This document shows positions 1 to 6,059 of a stretch of 10,240 nt of DNA, one piece after another; within the stretch, counting starts at the first letter, position 1, and each line of letters begins with the position of its first letter. Position numbers and translations under genes: made by a program. This DNA is from an uncultured Flavobacteriales bacterium. Lineage in GTDB: Bacteria; Bacteroidota; Bacteroidia; Flavobacteriales; Crocinitomicaceae. The notes under the pieces were generated by a model. It saw only the letters and a program-made list of their open reading frames with translations. It was not told where the DNA came from and did no database searches. Where the stretch lies: positions 1 through 10,240 of the forward strand of contig CAMLDR010000149.1 of assembly GCA_946478775.1 (NCBI GenBank), in the 5' to 3' direction.

Positions 1-2
1 CA

Positions 3-92
3 GTAAACTTGAAAGAGGTTGAAAGAGGTACTTACTTCTTTAAACTTTCTACTGAGAACGCTGAGAAAGTATTCCGAGTGGTTATTCAGTAA
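3..92 (+). CDS. C-terminal end of a probable T9SS-secreted protein (partial, type A sorting-like tail)
   Basis: An open frame enters from the left edge and stops with TAA at 90-92, giving 29 residues. The segment ERGTYFFKLSTENAEK followed by FRVVIQ has the shape of the type A T9SS C-terminal sorting domain: a G-(I/T)-Y-F-(x)-K strand, a short turn, then a hydrophobic and basic strand ending the protein. In Bacteroidota this tail sends an outer-membrane substrate to the Por/T9SS translocon and is removed on export. The functional part of the protein lies outside the window, so its activity cannot be named. The call rests on tail shape plus the terminator 20 bp downstream. A chance resemblance is possible because only one strand pair is visible. 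Confidence 0.65.
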   Translation, partial: VNLKEVERGTYFFKLSTENAEKVFRVVIQ

Positions 93-111
93 CCCGAACG
101 AATTCATATAG

Positions 112-156
112 AAACCCCGAAGTGTCCGCCTTGGCTGATTACTTCGGGGTTTTTTT
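112..156 (+). terminator. Strong intrinsic terminator
   Basis: A perfect 12-bp stem (112-123 with 141-152, core ACCCCGAAGT/ACTTCGGGGT) encloses a 17-nt loop and runs into seven T residues at 150-156. It sits 20 bp after the stop of the upstream T9SS-tail gene and before the promoter at 168-199, so it separates the two transcription units. The left arm starts with A residues, so it could also work weakly on the minus strand. Confidence 0.93.
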
Positions 157-167
157 ATGCGCTTTAT

Positions 168-199
168 ATTGCAAATCGACAGTTCATTTGGTACTTTTG
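168..199 (+). promoter_or_regulatory. Bacteroidota-type promoter for the HAAO gene
   Basis: A perfect -7 box TACTTTTG (TAnnTTTG) lies at 192-199, and an ATTG at 168-171 fits the -33 element (TTTG) with a 20-nt spacer, the usual distance for the Bacteroidota primary sigma factor. The expected start of transcription is around 205-207, giving a leader of only about 10-15 nt before the ATG at 216 or 222. Confidence 0.7.
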
Positions 200-215
200 A
201 TAAAAACACGCGGAT

Positions 216-740
216 ATGTTAATGCCATTTAATTTACACCAGTGGATCGAAGAAAACAGAGAGTTACTGAAACCACCTGTCGGAAATAAAAACCTGTACA
301 AGGAAGCCGGTGATTTCATTGTAATGATCGTTGGAGGTCCAAATGCAAGAAAAGACTATCACTTCAATGAGAGTGAAGAACTTTTCTATCAAATCGAAGG
401 CGATATAACCGTCGGCATCCAGCATGAAGGCAAGGCAAAAGACATTCACATCAAAGAGGGGGAAATGTTCTTATTACCGGCACGTGTTCCGCACAATCCA
501 CGTCGTGGACCAAATACAGTTGGTTTAGTCATTGAACGTGTGCGCAAAAATACAGATATGCAGGATGGTCTGTTTTGGTTCTGTGAGAAATGCAATCACG
601 AACTAAAACACTACCGATTTAAACTGGATAACATTGAAAAGGACTTTCTTCCCCGTTTTAAAGAGTTTTACACTTCAGAAGAAATGAGAACTTGTTCGGT
701 TTGCGGACATCAAATGGAAGCAGATCCAAAATTCATTTAA
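216..740 (+). CDS. nbaC: 3-hydroxyanthranilate 3,4-dioxygenase
   Basis: This cytosolic non-haem iron enzyme opens the ring of 3-hydroxyanthranilate with O2 to give 2-amino-3-carboxymuconate semialdehyde. That product cyclises to quinolinate for NAD synthesis or is degraded further (kynurenine pathway). The 174-residue length matches bacterial HAAO. The N-terminus (PFNLHQWIEEN, then LLKPPVGNK) is typical. The cupin iron ligands are visible as H49, E55 and H93, with substrate-binding arginines R45 and R97. The second, rubredoxin-like metal site of bacterial forms is complete: C123-x2-C126 and C160-x2-C163. Two in-frame ATGs compete (216 and 222); the second gives an N-terminus closer to relatives (MPFNL...). 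No other kynurenine-pathway gene is adjacent. It is transcribed from its own promoter and may read through into the next gene. Confidence 0.95.
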   Translation: MLMPFNLHQWIEENRELLKPPVGNKNLYKEAGDFIVMIVGGPNARKDYHFNESEELFYQIEGDITVGIQHEGKAKDIHIKEGEMFLLPARVPHNPRRGPNTVGLVIERVRKNTDMQDGLFWFCEKCNHELKHYRFKLDNIEKDFLPRFKEFYTSEEMRTCSVCGHQMEADPKFI

Positions 741-750
741 TTCGAATTGT

Positions 751-758
751 TACTTTTA
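751..758 (+). promoter_or_regulatory. Weak candidate -7 box for the DUF7935-like gene
   Basis: TACTTTTA matches TAnnTTTG at 7 of 8 positions and lies 33 bp before the ATG at 792. Its surroundings (TACTTTTATAAAAAA) resemble the -7 region of the preceding gene (TACTTTTGATAAAAA). No -33 element is evident at the right distance, so the gene may depend mainly on read-through. Confidence 0.3.
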
Positions 759-791
759 TAAAAAAACGAATTCACTTAGAAAAACAAACAT

Positions 792-1325
792 ATGCAACTA
801 TTTGTTGGAATCATTTTTCCTATCCTCATTTCCATCATTTCCGGAGGCGGAGTATTACTAATGGCTTACCTGTTTTTAAAGAAAACAGGAGACCGCGAGA
901 TCAGAGCAGTTCAAATCGAATTAAAAAAAGAACGTCAAAAGCATTTCCTTCCCATGCGGGTTGAAGCTTATCAACGTGCTGCACTTTTAATGGAACGGAT
1001 TCATCCCGGAAGTTTAGTCATGCGCCTTCACAATCCGGGCCTGCCGGCAAGAAAGCTTCAAACGGATTTATTGCAGGCAATTCGTGAGGAATACGATCAC
1101 AATGTGTCTCAACAAATGTTTGTTTCTCCGCAATCATGGGACATGGTCAGAAATTCCAAAGAGGAAACCATTAAGATCATCAATTTAGCCGGACAACAGA
1201 TGGATGCTACAGCACTTTCAACGGATCTGGCGGCGAAAATATTCGAGATTGTAGCGGAAGTAGGTAAACTTCCTACAGAGATTACGGTTGAGTATCTGCG
1301 AAAGGAATTGCAGGAGTTGTTCTAA
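792..1325 (+). CDS. Conserved membrane-anchored hypothetical protein (DUF7935-like)
   Basis: The function is unknown. The 177-residue product starts with a single strongly hydrophobic segment (about residues 4-29, FVGIIFPILIS... through LLMAYLFL). A charged, probably coiled-coil linker follows (residues 30-55, rich in K, R and E), and then a soluble alpha-helical domain facing the cytoplasm if the positive-inside rule holds. The block with MERIHPGSLVMR, NPGLPARKLQ, IREEYDHNVSQQ and SWDMVRNSKEE resembles, from memory, a small family widespread in Bacteroidota annotated as DUF7935. No catalytic motif is apparent. It lies 51 bp downstream of HAAO on the same strand, probably as a neighbour rather than a pathway partner. 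The start at 792 places the hydrophobic anchor directly at the N-terminus. Confidence 0.8.
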   Translation: MQLFVGIIFPILISIISGGGVLLMAYLFLKKTGDREIRAVQIELKKERQKHFLPMRVEAYQRAALLMERIHPGSLVMRLHNPGLPARKLQTDLLQAIREEYDHNVSQQMFVSPQSWDMVRNSKEETIKIINLAGQQMDATALSTDLAAKIFEIVAEVGKLPTEITVEYLRKELQELF

Positions 1326-1353
1326 AGAACGTTCAAAGTGTTTAAACAATCTA

Positions 1354-1377
1354 TTTTGAACTTTTGAACTTTTGAAC
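1354..1377. repeat. Three tandem copies of TTTTGAAC between convergent genes
   Basis: The 8-bp unit TTTTGAAC occurs three times without mismatch (1354-1361, 1362-1369, 1370-1377). An inverted copy, GTTCAAA, lies upstream at 1331-1337. Either strand can therefore fold a GTTCAAA/TTTGAAC hairpin with a choice of right arms. It occupies the 57-bp spacer between the stop of the DUF7935-like gene and the stop of the minus-strand S4 gene. A transcription-ending role for one or both strands is possible, but there is no clean U tract, so this is inference. Confidence 0.8.
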
Positions 1378-1382
1378 TTTAA

Positions 1383-1598
1383 TCATTTCAAAACAATCCG
1401 AACCTCATCGCCTACCTCGATGATATCACCGGCAACTAATTTGGCGCGCTTTCTTGTCTCCAATTCCCCGTTCCGGAATACTTCTTCGTCTTCAACGATC
1501 AGTTTTGCATGGCCGCCTGTTTGAGCGATCCCTGTAGCTTTTAATAAGCCCAGCAATTCAATAAATTCTCCGTTAATGGTAAACTCGATCTTTTCCAT
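1383..1598 (-). CDS. Small S4-domain RNA-binding protein (YbcJ-like)
   Basis: The 71-residue protein is essentially a single S4 fold. The pattern is F-I-E-L-x-x-L-L-K, then G-I-A-x-(T/S)-G-G-x-A-K, then V-x-x-N-G-E-x-E-T-R-K-R-x-K-L-x-x-G-D. This matches E. coli YbcJ and its relatives in length and in the ETRKR signature that forms the RNA-binding face. S4 domains bind structured RNA such as rRNA; the specific target of this family is not known to me. It is the last gene of the minus-strand group cdd-meaB-S4, 53 bp after the meaB stop, and has its own -7 box immediately upstream. The ATG at 1598 begins MEKIEFTI, and no better start exists. Confidence 0.88.
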   Translation of the reverse strand: MEKIEFTINGEFIELLGLLKATGIAQTGGHAKLIVEDEEVFRNGELETRKRAKLVAGDIIEVGDEVRIVLK

Positions 1599-1602
1599 CC
1601 TG

Positions 1603-1610
1603 CAAAGTTA
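1603..1610 (-). promoter_or_regulatory. -7 box for the S4-domain gene, implying a nearly leaderless mRNA
   Basis: On the minus strand this reads TAACTTTG, a perfect TAnnTTTG, only 4 bp before the ATG. With a usual -7 to start distance, transcription would begin at or within a base or two of the initiation codon. A TTTG at 1635-1638 could be the -33 element, but the 24-nt spacer is a little long. Confidence 0.5.
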
Positions 1611-1651
1611 ATTCAATCCGCATAATTATTGGATCAAAAGTGAAAAACGGT

Positions 1652-2692
1652 CTAGTAATTCATACTTTTTCTGTAGAGGCTATAAATTTCTTCGGCGGCT
1701 TCAAAGGCAGAAATAGTCCCATTCTCCACTTCCAGCTCCCGAGCCTCCATATCCGCTTTGATTTTTTCCTTCGACCATAAGCCTGAGATCAACAAATCCT
1801 TTAAAGTTTCATGCATCCAATTCAGATCCTGGTGCTTACGCTTGGAATCAAAACTTCCATTCAATTTGGTATGCCGTTCAAAGCGTTCGATCATTTCCCA
1901 AATGGTATCGATATCTGTGTTTTCCAATGAGCTGCAGGTCTTCACTTCCGGAATCCAGCCGTTTGAAGTTGGAGGGAACAAATGAATGGCATTCTTTAAT
2001 TCACGAGCTGCCAGTTTCGCTTTGTTCACATTGTCACCATCCGATTTTGTAACAGCCAAACCATCGGCCATCTCCATAATTCCTCTTTTAATTCCCTGAA
2101 GTTCATCACCAGCTCCCGCCAGAAGAAGCAAGAGAAAAAAATCCACCATGGAATGAACCATGATCTCGGATTGCCCTACACCTACTGTTTCGATCAGCAG
2201 TACGTCAAAACCGGCAGCTTCACACAGAATAATCGTTTCGCGTGTTTTGCGGGCAACACCACCCAAAGTACTGCCTGCTGCTGAAGGACGAATAAATACA
2301 TTTTTATTTTGAGAGAGGGTTTCCATCCGGGTTTTATCCCCCAAAATGCTTCCTCCTGTGCGTTCGCTGCTTGGATCAATCGCCAAAACAGCTATTTTTT
2401 TCCGGTCCGTTAGAATGGTTTGTCCAAACTGCTCGATAAACGAACTTTTTCCAACTCCGGGAACTCCTGTAATTCCAATTCGCAAAGATTTTCCTGAAAA
2501 TGGAAGACACAGACGGATCAAATCCTTCGCCGTTTCCTGATCTTCTGTCCGGGTGCTTTCCAATAAAGTAATTGCAGCACTTAAAGCTGTTGTATCACCC
2601 AACCGAATAGCATCAAACAACTTATTTGCCGTTCGGTTCTCGCGCATTTTCTTCCGGGAAGAAAACCATTCTTCAAGGCGTTTTTCGTTCAT
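1652..2692 (-). CDS. meaB: MeaB, methylmalonyl-CoA mutase-associated P-loop GTPase (ArgK/MeaB family)
   Basis: MeaB is a cytosolic G3E-family GTPase that gates delivery of adenosylcobalamin to methylmalonyl-CoA mutase and protects the mutase from inactivation. It was earlier misnamed a lysine/arginine/ornithine transport kinase (ArgK). The 346 residues show an N-terminal helical region (1-65), Walker A GVPGVGKS at 76-83, the family block DPSSERTGGSILGDKTRM at 106-123, the switch segment IRPSAAGSTLGG at 134-145, ETVGVGQSE at 168-176, AGAGDELQGIK at 192-202, and the guanine-specificity motif TKSD at 215-218. A C-terminal helical dimerisation arm follows. The fourth motif has Thr where NKxD is commoner, which is allowed in GTPases. 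The start is 2 bp after the cdd stop, so the two genes are co-transcribed. The mutase subunits are not in the window. Confidence 0.96.
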   Translation of the reverse strand: MNEKRLEEWFSSRKKMRENRTANKLFDAIRLGDTTALSAAITLLESTRTEDQETAKDLIRLCLPFSGKSLRIGITGVPGVGKSSFIEQFGQTILTDRKKIAVLAIDPSSERTGGSILGDKTRMETLSQNKNVFIRPSAAGSTLGGVARKTRETIILCEAAGFDVLLIETVGVGQSEIMVHSMVDFFLLLLLAGAGDELQGIKRGIMEMADGLAVTKSDGDNVNKAKLAARELKNAIHLFPPTSNGWIPEVKTCSSLENTDIDTIWEMIERFERHTKLNGSFDSKRKHQDLNWMHETLKDLLISGLWSKEKIKADMEARELEVENGTISAFEAAEEIYSLYRKSMNY

Positions 2693-2694
2693 GC

Positions 2695-3168
2695 TTATTT
2701 TACTCCAAAAGGAAATATTAAAATATCTTTTATGCTGTCAAAAATCCAGGTTTTACCATCCTGAGCTACCAAAATAATGCGAATTGCTTCCTCCTGCCTT
2801 GATTCTGATTCTGCCAGGACTTGTCTGCAGGACCCGCATGGAGAGACGCATTCGTCTTCCGCAACCAAATCTCCCTGAGCTAAAACCACAATGGTTTTCA
2901 CAGCAGTTCCCGGATAGTTTGCACCCGCGTAAAACAAGGCCACACGCTCCGCACAAAGTCCGCTTGGATAAGCAATGTTTTCCTGGTTATTCCCTTTTAC
3001 AATCTTTCCATCTGCCAGTAAAACAGCCGCTCCAACCCGGAAATTGCTATAAGGAGCATAAGCGTCCTTCGCAGCCTCCAAGGCCTTTTCAACTAAAAGA
3101 TGTTCAGAGTCAGGAAGTTCCTTCCAATGGTTCAGCCACTCGTAATGGATCGTTAATTGCTTTTTCAT
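2695..3168 (-). CDS. cdd: Cytidine deaminase
   Basis: This cytosolic zinc enzyme hydrolyses cytidine and deoxycytidine to uridine and deoxyuridine (pyrimidine salvage). The 157 residues carry PYSNFRVGAAV at 39-49 (substrate-binding region) and CAE at 72-74, where Cys72 binds zinc and Glu74 shuttles protons; this is the Cys-type ligand of the tetrameric class. PCGSC at 110-114 supplies the zinc cysteines C111 and C114. It is somewhat longer than the roughly 130-residue minimal form because of an N-terminal extension of about 20 residues and a slightly longer C-terminus, as in other Bacteroidota. It is the first gene of the minus-strand group and sits 2 bp upstream of meaB, with a perfect -7 box ahead of it. 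Confidence 0.96.
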   Translation of the reverse strand: MKKQLTIHYEWLNHWKELPDSEHLLVEKALEAAKDAYAPYSNFRVGAAVLLADGKIVKGNNQENIAYPSGLCAERVALFYAGANYPGTAVKTIVVLAQGDLVAEDECVSPCGSCRQVLAESESRQEEAIRIILVAQDGKTWIFDSIKDILIFPFGVK

Positions 3169-3184
3169 GCTTTGGTATGTCTAA

Positions 3185-3192
3185 CAAATATA
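3185..3192 (-). promoter_or_regulatory. -7 box driving cdd-meaB-S4
   Basis: On the minus strand this reads TATATTTG, a perfect TAnnTTTG, 16 bp upstream of the cdd ATG, giving an expected leader of roughly 10 nt. I see no convincing TTTG at the -33 distance. It lies back to back with the plus-strand promoter at 3214-3243. Confidence 0.55.
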
Positions 3193-3213
3193 ATGATTAG
3201 TTACACGGGGATT

Positions 3214-3243
3214 TTTGTACAGACCCGAAAATGTCTATCTTTG
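3214..3243 (+). promoter_or_regulatory. Promoter for the structured RNA and/or mtaB
   Basis: TATCTTTG at 3236-3243 is a perfect -7 box, and TTTG at 3214-3217 serves as the -33 element with an 18-nt spacer. Transcription should start near 3249, more than 110 nt before the mtaB ATG. That distance is unusually long compared with the other promoters here and suggests the RNA in between has a job of its own. Confidence 0.65.
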
Positions 3244-3248
3244 TGCCG

Positions 3249-3347
3249 TCGCTGATTGCATGTCGCTAAAGCTCTTCACCTTTGCGTAACCACATAAGTG
3301 GAGCAAGGTTAGCAATGGCACAAGCTATAGCACAAGCATTGTCCCCT
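3249..3347 (+). ncRNA. Candidate structured RNA of about 100 nt, possibly small SRP RNA (4.5S-like)
   Basis: The region between the promoter at 3214-3243 and mtaB can fold into one long irregular hairpin centred near 3295. Pairs by eye: GC/GC (3258-3259 with 3336-3337), TGT/ACA (3261-3263 with 3332-3334), GCT/AGC (3265-3267 with 3329-3331), CTT/AAG (3274-3276 with 3322-3324), CC/GG (3279-3280 with 3317-3318), TTGC/GCAA (3282-3285 with 3312-3315), TAACC/GGTTA (3287-3291 with 3307-3311), and apical CAC/GTG around the tetraloop ATAA. The apical stem carries a one-sided 3' loop GAGCAA, recalling the AGCAG side of the asymmetric loop in domain IV of SRP RNA. Size, single-hairpin shape and dedicated promoter fit bacterial 4.5S RNA. 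The tetraloop and flanking bases differ from the E. coli form, and I see no terminator. The alternative is a structured 5' leader of mtaB. Ends are estimates. Confidence 0.45.
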
Positions 3348-3361
3348 CAATTCTGCAAAAA

Positions 3362-4681
3362 ATGCAACAGTTTAAAAAAGTCGCTTTTTATACCCTTGGA
3401 TGCAAACTGAATTTCTCAGAGACATCTACTATTTCCAGACTTTTTGAAAACGCAGGTTTTGCGAAGGTTGATTTTGAAGAAACGCCTGACATTTTGGTAA
3501 TTAACACTTGTTCGGTGACTGAAAATGCGGACAAAAAATGCAAGCAGTTGGTCAGACGGGCCAAAAAGATAAATCCGGAGGTTTACATTGCAATTATTGG
3601 CTGCTATGCCCAATTGAAACCAACTGAAATTGCACAAATCCCGGGAGTTTCTCTTGTTTTGGGAGCCAACGAGAAGTTTAACATTGTAGAACACCTTGAG
3701 GAGAAACAGTCGCTATCGGGAGAGAAAGAGAATGAAGAAGCTATCGTGAAATTTGAGAATATCAAACAAACCACGAGTTTTATTCCTTCACATTCCATGG
3801 GTGACCGCACGCGTTCTTTCCTGAAAGTTCAGGATGGATGTGATTATTTCTGTACTTTTTGTACGATTCCATTGGCACGTGGTAAAAGCAGAAATGCCAG
3901 TATTTCCGAAACGGTTTTGGAAGCACAAAAAATTGCAGACACCAAAATCAAAGAAGTGGTTCTTACGGGAGTAAATATCGGTGATTTTGGACAGGGAAGT
4001 GATGAAAATTTCTTCGAATTGGTGAAAGCCCTGGACGAGGTAAACGGAATTGACCGCTACCGCATTTCTTCCATTGAACCCAACTTATTGAGTGATGAAA
4101 TCATTCAGTTTACCCTGGAAAATTCAAAACGCTTTGTTCCGCACTTTCATATTCCGCTGCAATCCGGAAGCAACCGTTTATTAAAAGCAATGCGCCGGAA
4201 ATATTTGCGTGAATTGTATGTGGAACGCGTTCAGCATATAAAAAAACTACGTCCCGACTGTGCAATCGGTGTGGACGTTATTGTAGGATTTCCGGGAGAA
4301 ACGGACGAAGAATTTTTGGAAACCGTTGATTTCCTGAAAGACCTGGATGTTTCCTACTTACACGTTTTTACCTATTCGGAGCGCGCAAATACTACCGCTG
4401 TGAAATTGGGAGAGGCTGTTCCAAACCAAATCAGGTCCCAGCGAAGCAAACAGCTTCATATCCTGTCGGAAAAGAAGAAACGCGCCTTTTATGAAACACA
4501 GGTTGGCTCGAAAAGAACCGTTTTATTTGAAGCAGAAGAAGACGAAGGAATCATGTATGGCTTCACAGAAAATTACGTAAAAGTAAAAACACCTTTTAAT
4601 CCGGAATTGGTCAATCAAATGCAAACCGTGCAGCTCACAGAAATTGATCGTGACGGAGTTTTGAAATGTGAATTCATCTGA
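3362..4681 (+). CDS. mtaB: MtaB, tRNA t6A37 C2-methylthiotransferase (radical SAM, MiaB-like)
   Basis: MtaB converts N6-threonylcarbamoyladenosine at position 37 of ANN-decoding tRNAs to its 2-methylthio form, using two 4Fe-4S clusters and S-adenosylmethionine. The 439 residues show the three domains in order. The N-terminal MTTase domain has cluster cysteines C14 (TLGCKLN), C50 (NTCSVT) and C81 (IGCYAQ). The radical SAM barrel from about residue 145 carries C160-x3-C164-x2-C167 in DGCDYFCTFC, and HIPLQSGS and VDVIVGFPGETDEEF further on. The C-terminal TRAM-type RNA-binding domain covers roughly the last 65 residues. The TLGCKLN form and the ENADKKC stretch favour MtaB over MiaB or RimO. The ATG at 3362 follows the structured region directly. 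The glycosyltransferase gene begins one base after its stop. Confidence 0.95.
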   Translation: MQQFKKVAFYTLGCKLNFSETSTISRLFENAGFAKVDFEETPDILVINTCSVTENADKKCKQLVRRAKKINPEVYIAIIGCYAQLKPTEIAQIPGVSLVLGANEKFNIVEHLEEKQSLSGEKENEEAIVKFENIKQTTSFIPSHSMGDRTRSFLKVQDGCDYFCTFCTIPLARGKSRNASISETVLEAQKIADTKIKEVVLTGVNIGDFGQGSDENFFELVKALDEVNGIDRYRISSIEPNLLSDEIIQFTLENSKRFVPHFHIPLQSGSNRLLKAMRRKYLRELYVERVQHIKKLRPDCAIGVDVIVGFPGETDEEFLETVDFLKDLDVSYLHVFTYSERANTTAVKLGEAVPNQIRSQRSKQLHILSEKKKRAFYETQVGSKRTVLFEAEEDEGIMYGFTENYVKVKTPFNPELVNQMQTVQLTEIDRDGVLKCEFI

Positions 4682-4682
4682 G

Positions 4683-6059
4683 ATGAACCGCTCCATTAAA
4701 ATAACTTACTACCTCGGTCTTCTCTTTGCTTTCAGCTATGTCATCGTCCGCGGATTTACCGTAGGAATCACACACGATGAGGCGCTGACCTATAAGATTA
4801 TCAATGGTGATGAAGTTCTAAAAGGAACAGCGAATCATCACTGGTTGAATACCCAATTGAGCACGCTGAGCACTTATCTGTTTGGAGCCAAAGAATTTGC
4901 TCTCCGGCTTCCGAATGTCCTTTCCTTCGCAGTATTTTGGTTCTTTCTGTACCGAATTGCGGGCAACTTTTTGAAGTCTTCGGCAACACAGCTTGTATTG
5001 CTTCTGCTTCTTTGCGGAAACCCTTTTATCCTGGACTTTTTCTCTTTATGCCGCGGTTATGGTCTTTCCATTGCATTTGTAACAGCTTCTTTGTTCTATC
5101 TGTTTAGAATCGTTCATCTGAAACAGGATTCCGGAGTCAGCCCCTATTTTTCCGGAACTTTCTTTGCAATTTTAGCACTCAGTGCAAACCTGAATACGCT
5201 CAACTATTTTTTAGTCGCTCAGGCTTTAATCCTACTAAGCGCATTGGTATTTAAACCTAAAAACCGCATACTCATTCTTTCAGTCGGAATCATTTTGAGC
5301 GGAATCGTCTTATATTTCTCATTGAATCACTTATTCTTTCTAAGAAATAAGAATGAATTGTATTTCGGAACGCAAGATTTAAATTCAAGTATCGACAACC
5401 TCATCTATTCCAGTTTCTATTTCAGGGAAGGTTTCGAAGGAGTCAGCATACTGCGTTATGGGCTTTACCTTCTGCTTCTTTTTGCAGGGTTTCTTACACT
5501 CCGGAAAAAACAATTATTCAATCCCGGTACAATTGCTTTCATTGTTCTGATCAGTATTTTTATTGCATTGGTAGCTGAACATTATTTATTCGAAGCACTT
5601 TACCCTATTAACCGTTCTTCCTTATACCTCTATCCGGTCATTCTTTTAGCATTCCTTTTAAATATTGATGGATTAAAAATGAAACTGGTCAGTATTGCTG
5701 TTCTTCTTTGCTCCTGGATTTTTATACTGGTAAGCCTGCCGATTTACAATTTCAGCAATACGATGACCTGGTCAGAAGATAGTGGGATTAAAACAGCCAT
5801 GCTATTGATCAAGGACGATATTAAGGACAATTCCATACACATAGCAGAATGCTCATGGTTCTACGAGCCTCTTATCAATTATTACAGATTGGAATACCAG
5901 GTTCCGATTCAGGAAGTATTCAGAGACGAGATAAAGCACGAAGCTGAATATCTATTGATTCAGAATGAATGGACCTCAAACCAAAACTATACACTGCTTT
6001 TTTTGGATCGAAGCAGTAGATTGACAGTTCACAAACGCTTACCTAACGCAGCAAATTAA
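4683..6059 (+). CDS. GT-C fold membrane glycosyltransferase (family 39/PMT-like)
   Basis: The product (458 residues from the ATG at 4683) is a polytopic inner-membrane protein with about ten hydrophobic segments followed by a soluble tail of roughly 90 residues. After the first helix comes GITHDEALTY, with D32-E33 in the external loop where GT-C enzymes place their catalytic acid. Then come NHHWLNTQL at 51-59 and FALRLPNVLS at 72-81, the L-R-L-P pattern common in family 39 and ArnT-like proteins. Such enzymes move sugars from polyprenyl-phosphate carriers to a protein, lipid or glycan outside the cytoplasm; donor and acceptor here are unknown. ATG 4683 is preferred because it gives TGAGATG coupling with mtaB. 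A GTG at 4668 would add five residues and overlap mtaB. There is no separate promoter. Its end overlaps the convergent giant gene by 17 bp. Confidence 0.75.
   Translation: MNRSIKITYYLGLLFAFSYVIVRGFTVGITHDEALTYKIINGDEVLKGTANHHWLNTQLSTLSTYLFGAKEFALRLPNVLSFAVFWFFLYRIAGNFLKSSATQLVLLLLLCGNPFILDFFSLCRGYGLSIAFVTASLFYLFRIVHLKQDSGVSPYFSGTFFAILALSANLNTLNYFLVAQALILLSALVFKPKNRILILSVGIILSGIVLYFSLNHLFFLRNKNELYFGTQDLNSSIDNLIYSSFYFREGFEGVSILRYGLYLLLLFAGFLTLRKKQLFNPGTIAFIVLISIFIALVAEHYLFEALYPINRSSLYLYPVILLAFLLNIDGLKMKLVSIAVLLCSWIFILVSLPIYNFSNTMTWSEDSGIKTAMLLIKDDIKDNSIHIAECSWFYEPLINYYRLEYQVPIQEVFRDEIKHEAEYLLIQNEWTSNQNYTLLFLDRSSRLTVHKRLPNAAN

Noticed and set aside
692..964. 90-codon plus-strand frame bridging the HAAO end and the DUF7935-like start
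   Set aside because: It overlaps two well-supported genes in another frame, has no promoter or start signal of its own, and its composition is that of an out-of-frame reading.
1354..1377. CRISPR-like array from the TTTTGAAC repeats
   Set aside because: Units are 8 bp and directly adjacent with no spacers, and there is no cas gene in the window.
2784..3200. 138-codon plus-strand open frame antisense to cdd
   Set aside because: It is a shadow of the cytidine deaminase gene, which has all zinc motifs. The antisense product is proline- and arginine-rich, has no recognisable motif, and runs past the start of cdd only through AT-rich promoter DNA.
3249..3361. tRNA gene or a known metabolite riboswitch in the mtaB leader
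   Set aside because: No cloverleaf, T-loop sequence or CCA end can be drawn, and no aptamer core I recognise is present. The single long hairpin fits better with an SRP-like RNA or an uncharacterised leader.
4668..4682. GTG at 4668 as the glycosyltransferase start
   Set aside because: It adds only five hydrophilic residues and overlaps mtaB by 14 bp. The ATG at 4683 gives direct stop-start coupling and places the first membrane helix normally.
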